A stretch of 64,000 nt of DNA from Pseudomonas fluorescens (lineage in GTDB: Bacteria; Pseudomonadota; Gammaproteobacteria; Pseudomonadales; Pseudomonadaceae). The notes beneath the pieces were generated by a model. It was not told where the DNA came from and searched no databases. It saw nothing but the letters and a program-made list of their open reading frames with translations. The stretch lies in NCBI RefSeq assembly GCF_902497785.1, contig NZ_CABVHK010000017.1, forward strand, positions 1-64,000. The letters run 5' to 3'. The translations under genes were made by a program, and so were the position numbers. Each line of letters begins with the position of its first letter. Position 1 is the stretch's first letter. Shown here piece after piece: positions 1 to 8,553 of the stretch.

Positions 1-21
1 GCGAGCAAGCTCGCTCCCACA
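1..21. repeat. REP palindrome half, cut by window edge
   Basis: The first bases match the distal arm of the GTGGGAGCGAGC-type REP found about a dozen more times in this window. Its partner arm would lie before position 1. It sits just beyond the stop codon of the lipoprotein gene that follows. Confidence 0.8.
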
Positions 22-48
22 TGGTTTTTTGTTGCTATCAGGAAGTGG

Positions 49-789
49 TTACTGCTTTTCCAGCACCCACTTGCGATCACCAGGAGTGAACTGAGGCTGT
101 TCGTCCGCCTGGGCGGTATTCACCGTCTGGAAAATTTCCAGCTCCTTACCCTTGCGCGTAAAGATCCAGGCATTGCCTTGCCCGTTGAGTTGCAGCCACA
201 TGTTGTCGTTGCCGCCACTCATCGAGGCGCAATCGCCCGCCAGACACAGTGCATAGCGATCCGCCCCCGGCAGGCCGGTTACCTGGCCGTCGGCCTGGAA
301 TTGCACAGTGCTGCCTTCGCCGGGGCCGCTGACGACTGTCCAGCTGCCGCCCATGTAGGCGGAATACAGCGCGCGTTCGAAGCTCGCGCCCATCGGTGCG
401 CCATCCGGCACCGGGATCGCTGCGCGGTCGAAGACCTGGGCGGGTTCGTTTTCGGTCGCGGCCTGGCTCAATTGTTTGCCGTCGCGCTTGAGTTCACTTC
501 CGGAACTGCCATAGAAGTCGATCTTCCAGGCACCGGACTCTTCGCCCAGCAGCTTGCCTTCGACATTCTCAAAACCGTTGGTGTAGCGGGCCTGAGCGGC
601 CTTGGTGTTGACGTCCCATTCCAGGTTCGGGCCATAGGCCTGGAGCGCTTCGCGCAGGGGGCCGCCTTTGGAGGCAGCATCGATCGCCACCTGGTTGATC
701 CAGGTGCCGCTGATGTCACGGTCGGCAGGGTTGCTGGCACATCCGCCCAGGAGCAGGGCGAGCAGCGAGAGAGCAAGCGCATTGCGCAT
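49..789 (-). CDS. Putative lipoprotein of unknown function
   Basis: This 246-residue protein begins with a type II signal peptide ending in Leu-Gly-Gly-Cys, so Cys17 is the expected lipidation site. Residue +2 is Ala, which by the usual rule favours the outer membrane. The mature part is not a family I can name. It carries three short Gly-x-Trp turns (GTW at 28, GAW at 86, GSW at 148), suggesting a repeated beta-strand layout as in small lipocalin-like or META-like lipoproteins; that comparison is an inference. The start is backed by AAGGATT upstream. It is followed by a REP half and stands apart from the spoT operon, which runs towards it. Confidence 0.8.
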   Translation of the reverse strand: MRNALALSLLALLLGGCASNPADRDISGTWINQVAIDAASKGGPLREALQAYGPNLEWDVNTKAAQARYTNGFENVEGKLLGEESGAWKIDFYGSSGSELKRDGKQLSQAATENEPAQVFDRAAIPVPDGAPMGASFERALYSAYMGGSWTVVSGPGEGSTVQFQADGQVTGLPGADRYALCLAGDCASMSGGNDNMWLQLNGQGNAWIFTRKGKELEIFQTVNTAQADEQPQFTPGDRKWVLEKQ

Positions 790-829
790 GGTGGAATCCT
801 TTCAAAACGCTTTTTTTGCAGACATCAGC

Positions 830-853
830 GGCGCAGCCTCATGAGGCTGCGCC
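830..853. terminator. Perfect 24-base palindrome after ridA
   Basis: A fully self-complementary GC-rich stretch begins 7 bases beyond the ridA stop codon and lies between ridA and the lipoprotein start. It could end leftward transcription of the spoT-ridA operon, but no T-run follows it in that direction, so it is not a canonical intrinsic terminator. Confidence 0.4.
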
Positions 854-860
854 GGACGCA

Positions 861-1241
861 TTACTCGATGACCAGAATGGCATCCATTTCAACCTGCGAA
901 CCCTTTGGCAGGGCAGCTACGCCGATGGCGGCGCGGGCAGGGTAGGGCTGGTCGAAGTACTTGCCCATGATCTCGTTGACCTTGGCGAAGTGGCTCAGGT
1001 CAGTGAGGAAGATGTTCAGTTTGACGATGTCCTTGAACGAACCGCCAGCCGCTTCGGCCACGGCCTTGAGGTTCTCGAACACCTGGACGGTCTGGGCTTC
1101 GAAGCCTTCAACCAGTTCCATGGTTTTCGGGTCCAGAGGAATCTGGCCGGACATGTAGACAGTGTTGCCAGCCTTGATCGCCTGGGAGTAGGTGCCGATG
1201 GCGGCCGGGGCCTTGTCGCTGGTGATAACGGTCTTGGTCAT
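861..1241 (-). CDS. ridA: RidA-family reactive imine deaminase
   Basis: This is a 126-residue member of the RidA/YjgF/YER057c family. RidA hydrolyses the enamine/imine intermediates released by PLP enzymes such as threonine dehydratase and so prevents their damage to other PLP proteins. The conserved active-site arginine is present in the PARAAIG segment (Arg103), and the C-terminal VEMDAI strand is intact, so it should be catalytic; family members act as trimers. It starts 23 bases after spoT ends on the same strand and is likely the last gene of the gmk-rpoZ-spoT unit. A second RidA relative lies at 29022-29375. Confidence 0.92.
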   Translation of the reverse strand: MTKTVITSDKAPAAIGTYSQAIKAGNTVYMSGQIPLDPKTMELVEGFEAQTVQVFENLKAVAEAAGGSFKDIVKLNIFLTDLSHFAKVNEIMGKYFDQPYPARAAIGVAALPKGSQVEMDAILVIE

Positions 1242-1264
1242 GAATGACTCCTTGTAATAGTGGC

Positions 1265-3370
1265 TTAGGCGCGCATGCGGGTGATGCGAATCACCCCGGT
1301 CAGTGCGCGCAGTTTCTTGATCACGCGGGCCAGGTGCACTCGGTCATGCACGCTGACCACCAGTTGGACCACGCTGATGCGACCATCGCGCTCGTCCATG
1401 CTGATTTTTTCGATATTGCCGTCGGCGGCGTTGACGCTGCTGGCCAGCAGTGCGATCAGGCCGCGCTGGTGTTCCAGCTCGACGCGCAGCTCGACGTTGA
1501 ATTCGCCGGTGACATCCTTGGCCCAGGAGAGCTGGATGCATTTTTCCGGGTTGTGGCGGATTTCGCTGATGTTGCGGCAGTTGTCGAGGTGCACGACCAT
1601 GCCTTTGCCCGCCGACAGGTGGCCGACAATCGGGTCACCCGGGATCGGCGTGCAGCACTTGGCGTAGCTGAGTACCAGACCTTCGGTGCCGCGAATCGCC
1701 AGCGGGCCTTCCGGACTTGGCAGTTGTTCGCCTTCGCCGAGCAGGCGACGGGCGACCACGTAAGCCATGCGATTGCCCAGGCCGATGTCTTCCAGCAAGT
1801 CTTCGATCAGTTCGAGGCGGTACTCGGTGAGCATCGCCTTGACGCGCTCGGCCGGGACTTTGTCCAGGGCACTGTCGAAACCGTTGAGGACCTTGTTCAG
1901 CAGGCGTTCGCCGAGGCTGATGGATTCGGAGCGGCGTTGCAGTTTCAACGCGTGGCGAATGTGCGTTCGCGCCTTGCCGGTGACCACGAAGTTGAGCCAC
2001 GCCGGGTTTGGCCGGGCCCCGGGAGCACTGACGATCTCGACCGTGGAGCCGCTTTGCAGCGGTTCGGACAGCGGCGCGAGACGGCGATTGATCCGACAGG
2101 CAATGCAGCTGTTGCCGACGTCGGTGTGCACCGCGTAAGCGAAGTCGACTGCCGTGGAGCCTTTGGGCAGCTCCATGATCCGGCCTTTGGGCGTGAACAC
2201 GTAGACCTCGTCCGGGAACAGGTCGATCTTCACGCTCTCGATGAATTCCAGCGAGTTGCCGGCGCGTTGCTGCATCTCCAGCACGCCTTTGACCCACTGG
2301 CGGGCGCGTGCGTGCGTGCCTTTTGGCTGCTCGTCGCCGCTGGATTTGTAAAGCCAATGGGCGGCGATGCCGTTGTTGGCCATCTCTTCCATTTCACGGG
2401 TACGGATCTGGATCTCGATCGGAACACCGTGCATGCCGAACAACGTGGTGTGCAGCGACTGATAGCCGTTGGCCTTGGGAATCGCGATGTAATCCTTGAA
2501 GCGCCCCGGCAGTGGTTTGTATAAGTTATGCACAGCACCCAGCACGCGGTAGCAGGTATCGACCTTGTCGACGATGATCCGGAACGCGTAGACGTCCATG
2601 ATCTCGTTGAAGGCCCGACGCTTGCCGCGCATTTTTTTGTAGATGCCGTAGAGGTGTTTCTGACGACCGCTGACCTCGCCCTGGATGCCATCGATGGCCA
2701 GGCAGTGGCTGAGGGATTCTTCGATCTTGTTGACGATTTCCTTGCGGTTGCCCCGGGCGCGTTTGACCGCCTGGTTGATCCGCGCGGAACGCATCGGGTG
2801 CATCGCCTTGAAGCCGAGGTCTTCGAATTCTATGCGGATGGCGTGCATGCCCAGCCGGTTGGCGATGGGTGCATAGATTTCCAGGGTTTCCTTGGCGATC
2901 CGCCGGCGTTTTTCGCCGGACAGGACTTCCAGCGTGCGCATGTTGTGCAGGCGGTCGGCGAGTTTGACCAGGATCACGCGAATGTCGCGAGCCATGGCCA
3001 TGGCCATTTTCTGAAAGTTTTCGGCCTGGGCTTCGGCTTTGGTCTCGAAGTTCATCTGGGTCAGCTTGCTGACACCATCGACCAGTTCGGCCACGGTTTC
3101 GCCGAACTGCGCTTGCAGCGCTTCCTTGGCAATGCCGGTGTCTTCGATCACGTCATGCAGCATTGCAGCCATCAAACTCTGATGGTCCATGTGCATGTCG
3201 GCAAGAATATTCGCCACCGCAAGAGGGTGCGTGACGTACGCCTCACCGCTGCGGCGGCGTTGGCCGTCGTGGGCTTGTTCGGCGTAGAAGTACGCTCGGC
3301 GGACCAGATTGACCTGGTCCTTGCCGAGGTAGGTCGATAAGCGATCGGCGAGGGCGTCTATGCTCGGCAT
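1265..3370 (-). CDS. spoT: Bifunctional (p)ppGpp synthetase/hydrolase SpoT
   Basis: At 701 residues this is a full-length RelA/SpoT homologue. An N-terminal HD hydrolase domain is intact: the His-Asp pair falls at residues 72-73 in LHDVIEDT, as in active hydrolases and unlike RelA. A synthetase domain follows, with GRFKDYIAIPKANGYQSLH near residues 290-310, then a TGS domain near 385-445 and a C-terminal ACT domain from about 625. The protein makes and degrades (p)ppGpp in the cytoplasm during carbon, fatty-acid and iron stress. It is preceded by rpoZ, whose product is the RNA polymerase subunit bound by ppGpp in Gammaproteobacteria, so effector and target subunit are co-transcribed. Confidence 0.97.
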   Translation of the reverse strand: MPSIDALADRLSTYLGKDQVNLVRRAYFYAEQAHDGQRRRSGEAYVTHPLAVANILADMHMDHQSLMAAMLHDVIEDTGIAKEALQAQFGETVAELVDGVSKLTQMNFETKAEAQAENFQKMAMAMARDIRVILVKLADRLHNMRTLEVLSGEKRRRIAKETLEIYAPIANRLGMHAIRIEFEDLGFKAMHPMRSARINQAVKRARGNRKEIVNKIEESLSHCLAIDGIQGEVSGRQKHLYGIYKKMRGKRRAFNEIMDVYAFRIIVDKVDTCYRVLGAVHNLYKPLPGRFKDYIAIPKANGYQSLHTTLFGMHGVPIEIQIRTREMEEMANNGIAAHWLYKSSGDEQPKGTHARARQWVKGVLEMQQRAGNSLEFIESVKIDLFPDEVYVFTPKGRIMELPKGSTAVDFAYAVHTDVGNSCIACRINRRLAPLSEPLQSGSTVEIVSAPGARPNPAWLNFVVTGKARTHIRHALKLQRRSESISLGERLLNKVLNGFDSALDKVPAERVKAMLTEYRLELIEDLLEDIGLGNRMAYVVARRLLGEGEQLPSPEGPLAIRGTEGLVLSYAKCCTPIPGDPIVGHLSAGKGMVVHLDNCRNISEIRHNPEKCIQLSWAKDVTGEFNVELRVELEHQRGLIALLASSVNAADGNIEKISMDERDGRISVVQLVVSVHDRVHLARVIKKLRALTGVIRITRMRA

Positions 3371-3427
3371 GATAACTCCTGCCGTTCGCTGTGACCCCGC
3401 GCCGTGCTACGTCGACCAGGCATAGGC

Positions 3428-3691
3428 TTAGACGGCCTCGTTGGACTCGTCCTCGAACGCTGCGAACAGCGGTTCGTCTTCGACGATTTCAGCGTTGGCG
3501 ATGAACTCGTAGCTCATCAGGCCTTCAGCGATTTCACGCAGGGCTACAACGGTAGGCTTGTCGTTTTCCCACTGAACCAGAGGCTCTTTGCCGCCGGTGG
3601 CCAGTTGACGGGCACGCTTGGTGGACAGCATGACCAGCTCAAAACGGTTTTCCACGTGGTTCAGGCAGTCTTCAACGGTTACGCGGGCCAT
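3428..3691 (-). CDS. rpoZ: RNA polymerase omega subunit
   Basis: This 87-residue protein is the omega subunit, which helps fold beta-prime and forms part of a ppGpp site. The start was set at MARVTVEDC rather than an upstream Met 19 codons earlier, because omega begins at this motif. The conserved RFELVMLSTKRARQL helix (about residues 16-30) and a PTVVALREIAEG segment are present, followed by the usual acidic tail. It lies between gmk and spoT, 57 bases before spoT. Confidence 0.97.
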   Translation of the reverse strand: MARVTVEDCLNHVENRFELVMLSTKRARQLATGGKEPLVQWENDKPTVVALREIAEGLMSYEFIANAEIVEDEPLFAAFEDESNEAV

Positions 3692-3808
3692 GGTATTCCT
3701 CGGAGCGAATGCAATATGCGCGCTGCCCGGGTGGGCGAGCGGACTCAACAGTTTAAAAAATCACCAGCGATTAGGGAAGCGCTGATTTTTTGACCAAGCC
3801 CTTCAACG

Positions 3809-3841
3809 CGCTGCAAGTGCCAATGTAAAGCCCTTGCAGCG
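3809..3841. other. Hairpin between gmk and rpoZ
   Basis: A 9-bp stem (CGCTGCAAG pairing with CTTGCAGCG, 15-base loop) lies directly after the gmk stop codon and about 120 bases before rpoZ. No good T-run follows on the leftward strand, so it may stabilise the gmk 3' end or cause partial termination between gmk and rpoZ-spoT. Confidence 0.45.
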
Positions 3842-3858
3842 GTTTTGGGAAGAGCTGT

Positions 3859-4479
3859 TTAGCCGAGCAATTCAGCCAAAAGTTTACCGTGGCGCTGCTG
3901 CTGACGCTTCTGATGCAGCTGATTGGCCCGGAAAATAGCCTGCAAATCACGCAGCGCGTGGGCGAAATCGTCGTTGATGATCAAGTAGTCGTAGTCGACG
4001 TAATGGCTCATCTCGCTGACGGCTTCGCGCATACGGCCATCAATGATCTCGTCGCTGTCCTGGCCGCGATTGGTCAGGCGCTGGTGCAAGGCTTGAAGGG
4101 ACGGCGGCAGAATGAAGATCGAACGGGCCTGGGGCATCAACTTGCGCACTTGCTCGGCACCTTGCCAGTCAATTTCCAGAATCAGGTCGTGGCCTTCGTC
4201 CAGGGTTTGCTGCAGGTGGCTTTGCGAAGTGCCGTAGAGGTTGCCAAACACTTCGGCGCGCTCGAGGAAATCGCCGTGTTCGATCATCTTCACGAACTCG
4301 CTGCGTTCGACGAAGTGATAATTCACGCCGTTCACTTCACCGGGGCGCATCGCGCGGGTGGTGTGGGAGACCGAAACGCGGATCTCCTGGTCAGCGTCAG
4401 TCAGGGCCTTGACCAGGCTGCTCTTGCCCGCGCCCGAAGGCGCGGAAATGATGTACAGGGTGCCGGTGCTGTGGGTCAT
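3859..4479 (-). CDS. gmk: Guanylate kinase
   Basis: This 206-residue enzyme phosphorylates GMP to GDP with ATP, feeding GTP and (p)ppGpp synthesis. The P-loop SAPSGAGKSS spans residues 12-21. The GMP-binding region (SVSHTTRAMRPGEVNGVNY) follows at about residues 36-54, and the length is normal for the family. The gene lies 12 bases after yicC and upstream of rpoZ-spoT, the same neighbourhood as in enterobacteria. Confidence 0.97.
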   Translation of the reverse strand: MTHSTGTLYIISAPSGAGKSSLVKALTDADQEIRVSVSHTTRAMRPGEVNGVNYHFVERSEFVKMIEHGDFLERAEVFGNLYGTSQSHLQQTLDEGHDLILEIDWQGAEQVRKLMPQARSIFILPPSLQALHQRLTNRGQDSDEIIDGRMREAVSEMSHYVDYDYLIINDDFAHALRDLQAIFRANQLHQKRQQQRHGKLLAELLG

Positions 4480-4491
4480 GTCAGGTTTGCC

Positions 4492-5355
4492 TTACTCAAT
4501 ATTCTGCACTTGTTCGCGCATCTGCTCGATCAACACTTTGAGGTTGACCGCCGCCTGGGTGCTGCGCGGGTCGAAGGCTTTGGAGCCCAGTGTATTGGCT
4601 TCGCGGTTGAGCTCCTGCATCAGGAAGTCCAGGCGCCGACCGGCCGCGCCGCCGGACTTGAGCACCCGGCGAACTTCGATGATGTGAGTGCTCAGGCGAT
4701 CCAGTTCTTCGGCGACGTCACTCTTTTGAGCGAGCATGACCATTTCCTGTTCCAGACGCTGCGGGTCCATCTCGGCTTTCATGTCGGCAAAGCGGTCGAG
4801 GACTTTCTGGCGTTGTGTGGCAAGCATCTGCGGGACCAGTTCACGCAGGGTCACAACGTCTGCTTCGATAGCGGTCAGGCGGTCGCTGATCAAACGCGCC
4901 AGCTCCGCGCCTTCGCGCTCGCGGCCGGCCTTGAGCTCTTTCAAGCCTTCGTTGAACAGCGCCAGCGCTTCGGTGTTCAGGGCTTGCGGGTCGGTGGCGT
5001 CGCCGACCAGCACGCCGGGCCAGGCCAGAACTTCCAGCGGGTTCAGCGCCGCCGGGTTCTTGATCAGGCTGGCGATGGTCTCGGCCGCCGCAACCAGTTG
5101 CGCGGCGCGCGCGCGGTCCACTTGCAGCGGTTTGTCTGTGTTTTCTTCGGTGAAGCGCAGGGTGCATTCGAGCTTGCCGCGGGAGATTCCCTGGCGCAAC
5201 GCTTCGCGGACCGCGCCTTCGAGGTCGCGAAACGACTCCGGCAGACGTAAATGCGGTTCCAGGTAGCGGCTGTTGACCGAGCGCAATTCCCAGCTCAGGG
5301 TGCCTTGGGCGCCGGCTTTTTCGACGCGGGCGAAGGCGGTCATGCTGTGCACCAT
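4492..5355 (-). CDS. yicC: YicC-family protein (putative endoribonuclease)
   Basis: A 287-residue YicC-like protein, the usual family length when started at MVHSMTAFARVEK; a longer frame 12 codons upstream is unlikely because the family begins at this MTAFAR motif. The N-terminal YicC domain and the C-terminal DUF1732 domain (ending with EANTLGSKAFDP... and VEQMREQVQN-type helices) are both present. Family members have been reported as RNases acting on small RNAs. The gene is 12 bases upstream of gmk and divergent from rph, so two RNA-processing genes share one control region. Confidence 0.9.
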   Translation of the reverse strand: MVHSMTAFARVEKAGAQGTLSWELRSVNSRYLEPHLRLPESFRDLEGAVREALRQGISRGKLECTLRFTEENTDKPLQVDRARAAQLVAAAETIASLIKNPAALNPLEVLAWPGVLVGDATDPQALNTEALALFNEGLKELKAGREREGAELARLISDRLTAIEADVVTLRELVPQMLATQRQKVLDRFADMKAEMDPQRLEQEMVMLAQKSDVAEELDRLSTHIIEVRRVLKSGGAAGRRLDFLMQELNREANTLGSKAFDPRSTQAAVNLKVLIEQMREQVQNIE

Positions 5356-5569
5356 GGCGGTACCTCGCAATGCAGGCTCATGCGTTACCAATGGTTTCGC
5401 AGGCCCGATCTATATGAATTTAAGCCGACAGGCAGCAAAGGCGCAGGATTGTAGCGCAGTGGGGCGGATGCTCCCAAACACACGGTGTGACAAAGGGCTG
5501 CAGGCCGTCGGTAAACGCTGTTCTAAGCTGAAGCCAGAGCCTTCGATCGTCGGGCGAATTTTTTAGAAG

Positions 5570-5598
5570 TGCCCAGGCATGGCGCGCGGCTCTATAAT
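5570..5598 (+). promoter_or_regulatory. Probable sigma-70 promoter of rph
   Basis: A perfect TATAAT at 5593-5598 lies 38 bases before the rph start. The corresponding -35 position (5570-5575, TGCCCA, 17-base spacing) is a poor match, so the assignment rests mainly on the -10 element. Confidence 0.5.
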
Positions 5599-5635
5599 GC
5601 TCGGCAGTTTTCCGTCCTCCGTACAGGTATTCCCT

Positions 5636-6358
5636 ATGAAACGTCCAAGTGGTCGCGCTGCCGATCAGCTCCGCTCGATCCGCATTACCCGCAACTACAC
5701 CAAACACGCCGAGGGGTCTGTACTGGTCGAGTTCGGTGATACCAAAGTCATCTGCACCGTCAGCGTCGAAAACGGCGTGCCGCGCTTCCTCAAAGGTCAG
5801 GGCCAAGGCTGGTTGACGGCCGAGTACGGCATGCTGCCGCGCGCCACGGGCGAGCGTAACCAGCGTGAAGCGAGCCGCGGCAAGCAAGGCGGCCGCACGC
5901 TGGAGATCCAGCGTCTGATCGGTCGTTCCCTGCGCGCTTCGCTGGACATGTCCAAGCTGGGCGACGTCACCCTGTATGTCGACTGCGACGTGATCCAGGC
6001 TGACGGCGGCACCCGCACCGCGTCCATCACTGGCGCAATGGTTGCGCTGATTGATGCGTTGAAAGTAATCAAGAAGCGTGGCGGCCTGAAAGGCGGTGAC
6101 CCGCTCAAGCAAATGATCGCGGCTGTTTCGGTGGGCATGTATCAGGGTGTGCCTGTGCTCGACCTCGACTATTTGGAAGACTCGGCTGCCGAGACTGACT
6201 TGAACGTGGTGATGACCAGCACCGGCGGTTTCATCGAAGTTCAGGGCACTGCCGAAGGCGCGCCGTTCCAGCCTGAAGAGCTGACCGCGATGCTTGAACT
6301 GGCGAAACAGGGCATGACCGAAATATTCGAACTGCAGAAAGCCGCACTGGCCGACTGA
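5636..6358 (+). CDS. rph: Ribonuclease PH
   Basis: This 240-residue phosphorolytic 3'-5' exoribonuclease trims tRNA precursors and forms a hexameric ring. The start MKRPSGRAADQLR is the family start and follows TATTCCCT; a Met 19 codons earlier was rejected because it would precede the promoter spacing. The core shows the GQGWLTAEYGMLPRAT segment and the SMSIT/CDVIQADGGTRTASI phosphate-site region. Unlike the well-known E. coli K-12 lesion, the C-terminus is intact (ends QKAALAD). It is followed 29 bases later by a small membrane-protein gene. Confidence 0.96.
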   Translation: MKRPSGRAADQLRSIRITRNYTKHAEGSVLVEFGDTKVICTVSVENGVPRFLKGQGQGWLTAEYGMLPRATGERNQREASRGKQGGRTLEIQRLIGRSLRASLDMSKLGDVTLYVDCDVIQADGGTRTASITGAMVALIDALKVIKKRGGLKGGDPLKQMIAAVSVGMYQGVPVLDLDYLEDSAAETDLNVVMTSTGGFIEVQGTAEGAPFQPEELTAMLELAKQGMTEIFELQKAALAD

Positions 6359-6387
6359 CCGGAACCATTCCAGGCAAGGAGGACACC

Positions 6388-6756
6388 ATGAGTGACGAAC
6401 AAGAGCTGCTTCCCCTTCCGAGCAAAGACGTTCGGCAGTGGGCGATGTTTTGTCACCTGTCCGCCTTGCTGGGGATCTGGATTCCTTTCGGCACGCTGAT
6501 CGGCCCGCTGATTCTCTGGCAGATGAAACGCGAGATGGACCCGTTCGTCGATGCGCAGGGCAAGGAAGCGCTGAACTTTCAAATCACCGTGGCCATTGCC
6601 TCCGCCATCTGCTTCTTGCTGATGGTGGTGATCATCGGGTTCTTCCTCTTGGGTCTGGTGGCGATTGGTGCGCTGGTGCTGACGATCATCGCCGGCGTGA
6701 AAGCCAATGAAGGGGTGCCTTATCGGTATCCGTTCACCTGGCGGTTGATCAAGTAG
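6388..6756 (+). CDS. DUF4870 (Tic20-like) membrane protein
   Basis: A 122-residue integral membrane protein with about three hydrophobic segments (roughly residues 20-45, 60-85 and 88-108). The opening W-x-x-xCHLSALLGIWIPFG and the central DPFVDAQGKEALNFQ are hallmarks of the DUF4870 family, whose function is unknown. AAGGAGG lies just before the start. It probably shares a transcript with rph. It is followed by a REPIN and then by the gltS segment. Confidence 0.88.
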   Translation: MSDEQELLPLPSKDVRQWAMFCHLSALLGIWIPFGTLIGPLILWQMKREMDPFVDAQGKEALNFQITVAIASAICFLLMVVIIGFFLLGLVAIGALVLTIIAGVKANEGVPYRYPFTWRLIK

Positions 6757-6774
6757 GCTGCGGCATAGATTCCA

Positions 6775-6863
6775 TGTGGGAGCGAGCCTGCTCGCGAAAA
6801 CGCCGTTACATTCAACATCGATGTAACTGAAAGACCGCGTTCGCGAGCAGGCTCGCTCCCACA
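6775..6863. repeat. REPIN, GTGGGAGCGAGC type
   Basis: Two inverted REP copies about 40 bases apart flank a short variable centre, 18 bases after the DUF4870 stop codon. The pair can fold into one long hairpin. Confidence 0.85.
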
Positions 6864-7288
6864 TTGAAAACTCAGCGTGCATAAAAATGTCGATAGCAAT
6901 CAGGCTGCGTGCAACGCGCAGCTCTTCAGCGCTTAAAAGTTAATCCCATCTCTTGTAGGACTTATCTTATTTTAAGTTGGAAAACTTTCTAAGCTGTCTG
7001 CTGTTGTTTACCATTTAGAGCAGCCCCTCTCCAGGGTTTTGCACCCACATTGTTTTCCTAACACTTCTAGTCACAACTGCAGTGCTTCAATGCGACCTAT
7101 GTTCTTGGCAGCGGGACTTGTCGATTGGTAAAGTTGCCACAAGCATTATCCATAAAAATATTTAGATACGTTCAGACCATTGACGGTTCTTGAATCCAAT
7201 ACCAATTAGTGTTGATAAAAATCAACCTGTTCTAGAGACGTGTCCGGGTAAATAGTGCGTCTCCGAATATATATTCCAAGAGTATCCA
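6864..7288. other. AT-richer gene-free region upstream of gltS
   Basis: About 425 bases without a plausible gene, clearly richer in A and T than the flanking coding DNA. It contains the ANR-type box at 7212-7225 and a probable -10 element just downstream. No convincing RNA gene or terminator could be recognised in the first 300 bases. Confidence 0.6.
7212..7225. promoter_or_regulatory. Perfect ANR/FNR-type box before gltS
   Basis: TTGAT-AAAA-ATCAA matches the FNR/ANR consensus (TTGAT-N4-ATCAA) at every fixed position and extends one more base pair on each side (GTTGAT...ATCAAC). A -10-like TAAATA at 7249-7254 places the box centre close to -41.5, the class II activator position. This predicts oxygen-limitation control of gltS. 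Confidence 0.7.
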
Positions 7289-8494
7289 ATGATTGAGCTG
7301 GATTTTTATGGAACACTTGTGGCCGCTTCTTTAGTCCTTCTGTTGGGGCGCGCACTTGTCGCACGTGTCGGATTTCTACGTCTCTACAATATCCCCGAGC
7401 CGGTTGCAGGCGGCCTCGTAGTTGCAGTGATTCTCTTGGCACTGCGAGTCCTCGAGGTTGAAGTGCGATTTGATACCTCGTTGCAGACCCCCTTGATGCT
7501 GGCGTTTTTTGCGACCATTGGCTTGAGTGCGGACTTCGCCAGTTTGAAGAAGGGCGGGCGCGTGGTCGGGCTTTTTCTCCTGGCGGTCATCGGGCTGCTG
7601 GTGGTGCAGAATGCCATGGGTATCGGGCTTGCCAAGATCCTGGGACTTGATCCGTTGATGGGCTTGTTGACGGGCTCGATTACGCTGTCTGGCGGTCACG
7701 GTACAGGCGCTGCCTGGGGAGCAACGTTCAGTGAGAAGTTCGGCCTGGCGTCCGCCTCTGAACTTGCCATGGCCTCTGCGACGTTTGGATTGGTGTTGGG
7801 TGGGTTGATTGGTGGGCCCGTCGCTCGCCTGCTGATCAGGCGTGTCCAGACACCCGGCTGCGAGCACGATATGCCGCGCCTGCCAAAGGGCTTTGAGCAG
7901 CCCAACAAAGAGCGCGCGATCACCCCGTTTTCGTTTATCGAGACCCTCGCTCTGATCGCCGTCAGCTTGATGGCCGGCAATCTCCTTAACGGCCTGCTTC
8001 ACGGAACTGCGTTTGAGCTGCCAACGTTCGTTTGCGTACTGTTCGTGGGCGTGATCTTACGCAACGGGCTTTCGGCGTTCGGCCTGTATCAAGTATTTGA
8101 GCGCGAGGTCTCGGTACTGGGGAATGTCAGTTTGTCTCTGTTCCTGGCGATTGCTTTGATGTCACTCAAGCTGTGGGATCTGGCTGCACTGGCGTTGCCG
8201 ATCTTTATCATTTTGGCGGCGCAAGCATTAGTGATGGCGTTGTTCGCGATTTTCGTCACGTTCAGAGTCATGGGCAGTAATTATGATGCGGCAGTACTGG
8301 CGGCAGGGCACTGCGGTTTTGGGCTGGGGGCAACGCCTACTGCCATCGCTAACATGCAGGCAGTGACTCAACGTTATGGCCCGTCGCAAATCGCGTTTCT
8401 GGTGGTGCCCATGGTGGGGGCGTTCTTCATCGACATCATTAATGTCATCGTGATCAAGTTTTATTTGGCGCTGCCGTTTTTCGCTGCTGCTTAA
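7289..8494 (+). CDS. gltS: Sodium/glutamate symporter GltS
   Basis: A 401-residue inner-membrane carrier, the same length as E. coli GltS and closely similar by eye throughout. The two family signature loops are present: SGGHGTGAAWGATF near residue 130 and its inverted-topology partner AAGHCGFGLGATPTAIAN near 335, which together form the sodium/substrate site. It is expected to import glutamate with Na+. No regulator or enzyme gene accompanies it. It separates rph-DUF4870 from crc-pyrE, which I recall as neighbours in P. aeruginosa, and the upstream region is AT-rich, so the gene looks acquired. Confidence 0.95.
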   Translation: MIELDFYGTLVAASLVLLLGRALVARVGFLRLYNIPEPVAGGLVVAVILLALRVLEVEVRFDTSLQTPLMLAFFATIGLSADFASLKKGGRVVGLFLLAVIGLLVVQNAMGIGLAKILGLDPLMGLLTGSITLSGGHGTGAAWGATFSEKFGLASASELAMASATFGLVLGGLIGGPVARLLIRRVQTPGCEHDMPRLPKGFEQPNKERAITPFSFIETLALIAVSLMAGNLLNGLLHGTAFELPTFVCVLFVGVILRNGLSAFGLYQVFEREVSVLGNVSLSLFLAIALMSLKLWDLAALALPIFIILAAQALVMALFAIFVTFRVMGSNYDAAVLAAGHCGFGLGATPTAIANMQAVTQRYGPSQIAFLVVPMVGAFFIDIINVIVIKFYLALPFFAAA

Positions 8495-8509
8495 ACATGG
8501 GCGCAAAAA

Positions 8510-8541
8510 AATGCCCGTATCTTTCGATGCGGGCATTTTCG
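8510..8541. terminator. Bidirectional terminator between gltS and crc
   Basis: ATGCCCGTAT pairs with ATGCGGGCAT around a 6-base loop, preceded by an A-run and followed by TTTTC. It can serve both gltS (rightward) and crc (leftward), which converge here. Confidence 0.85.
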
Positions 8542-8553
8542 TAAACGGGTCAG

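Noticed and set aside
1344..2357. Several short open frames inside spoT
   Set aside because: They are shadows of the spoT coding frame.
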